Positions 63,763 through 64,000 of a DNA stretch of 64,000 nt are shown here, piece by piece. Source of the stretch: Salinibacillus aidingensis (GTDB taxonomy: Bacteria > Bacillota > Bacilli > Bacillales > Alkalibacillaceae). Under the pieces are notes generated by a model that had not been told where the DNA came from, did no database searches, and saw nothing but the letters and a program-made list of their open reading frames with translations. A program made the translations under genes and the position numbers. Where the stretch lies: the NCBI RefSeq assembly GCF_039522525.1, contig NZ_BAAADO010000001.1:620001-684000 (forward strand), written 5' to 3'. Each line of letters opens with the position of its first letter. The first letter of the stretch is position 1.

Positions 63763-64000
63763 ACTAGTTCCGAATGAATATGGCCATTTTATCATCTATC
63801 AACTTGAGTAATAATCTATTTTGACTATATTAACTTCCAAAATATATCAGGATATTCTAACCATTATTCTCCAAAAATTTATAAAAATCTAATAATATTT
63901 AATCTAATTTTATGGACTAATCTCAAAATAATTCTTGTCTTTATTTAAACAAATGCTGAACAGATTATTTTTTTGTATTTCCTTTAAACTGGAGACAAAA

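Noticed and set aside
1..64000. tRNA or rRNA genes and intact insertion sequences
   Set aside because: I found no cloverleaf with a TTCGA-type loop in intergenic DNA, no rRNA-like sequence and no transposase motif.

Overview
The window is a low-to-moderate-GC chromosome segment from an endospore-forming member of the Bacillaceae (Bacillota). The evidence is a long run of genes in the order remembered for the Bacillus subtilis polA-citZ-pyk-accA-dnaE-ackA-sspA-thiI-ezrA-rpsD region, sporulation genes (ytaF, ytvI, ytrH, ytrI, ytfJ, sspA, refZ), and strong AGGAGG ribosome binding sites with frequent TTG/GTG starts. Differences from B. subtilis (hflK-hflC between polA and phoR, a PspA/DUF350/aminopropyltransferase block, large hairpin repeats between genes) suggest a Virgibacillus/Oceanobacillus/Halobacillus-like genus, but the genus cannot be fixed from the sequence alone.

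Layout. 1-6.2 kb: start of coaE, ytaF, mutM, polA, hflC, hflK. 6.4-13.1 kb: phoR-phoP, a MaoC-like protein, then the TCA-cycle set mdh-icd-citZ. 13.4-20.5 kb: ytwI, ytvI, fxsA, pyk, pfkA, accA-accD. 20.9-31.5 kb: GntR regulator, malic enzyme, dnaE, ytrH-ytrI, nrnA, ytpI, ytoI and small unknowns. 31.6-36.3 kb: metal hydrolase ytkL and a five-gene membrane-stress/polyamine-like block (DUF4178, PspA, DUF4247 lipoprotein, DUF350, membrane aminopropyltransferase). 36.5-56.6 kb: Xaa-Pro peptidase, ald, SDR, ackA, ytxK, tpx, ytfJ-ytfI, nadF, amidohydrolase, sspA, thiI-nifS, ezrA, refZ, free-methionine sulfoxide reductase, dgcP and rpsD with its autoregulatory leader. 56.6-64 kb: synteny ends after the rpsD terminator and a decayed accessory region follows: an intact CYP152 P450 and SDR pair, then a methyltransferase with an internal deletion, a small lipoprotein, a frameshifted PQQ-type sugar dehydrogenase, a frameshifted alpha/beta hydrolase and a GNAT remnant.

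The core genes serve central metabolism (glycolysis, TCA cycle, malate and acetate overflow, malonyl-CoA supply), replication and repair, phosphate sensing, sporulation, and sulfur/thiamine/tRNA modification. Regulation visible in the DNA includes a CcpA cre site correctly placed upstream of an ackA promoter, a cre-like site before citZ, a SigG promoter for sspA, a SigE promoter for ytrH, a consensus SigA promoter plus S4-binding leader for rpsD, and many intrinsic terminators, three of which overlap the 3' end of the coding sequence.

The most unusual structures are: (1) a family of about 120-bp hairpin repeats in four intergenic clusters, whose arm sequences differ between copies while pairing is kept, and one copy of which supplies the C-terminus of YtrI; (2) the PspA/DUF350/aminopropyltransferase block; (3) single-base changes at strongly conserved residues in MutM and the malic enzyme. 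No tRNA, rRNA, CRISPR array or intact transposase was found.
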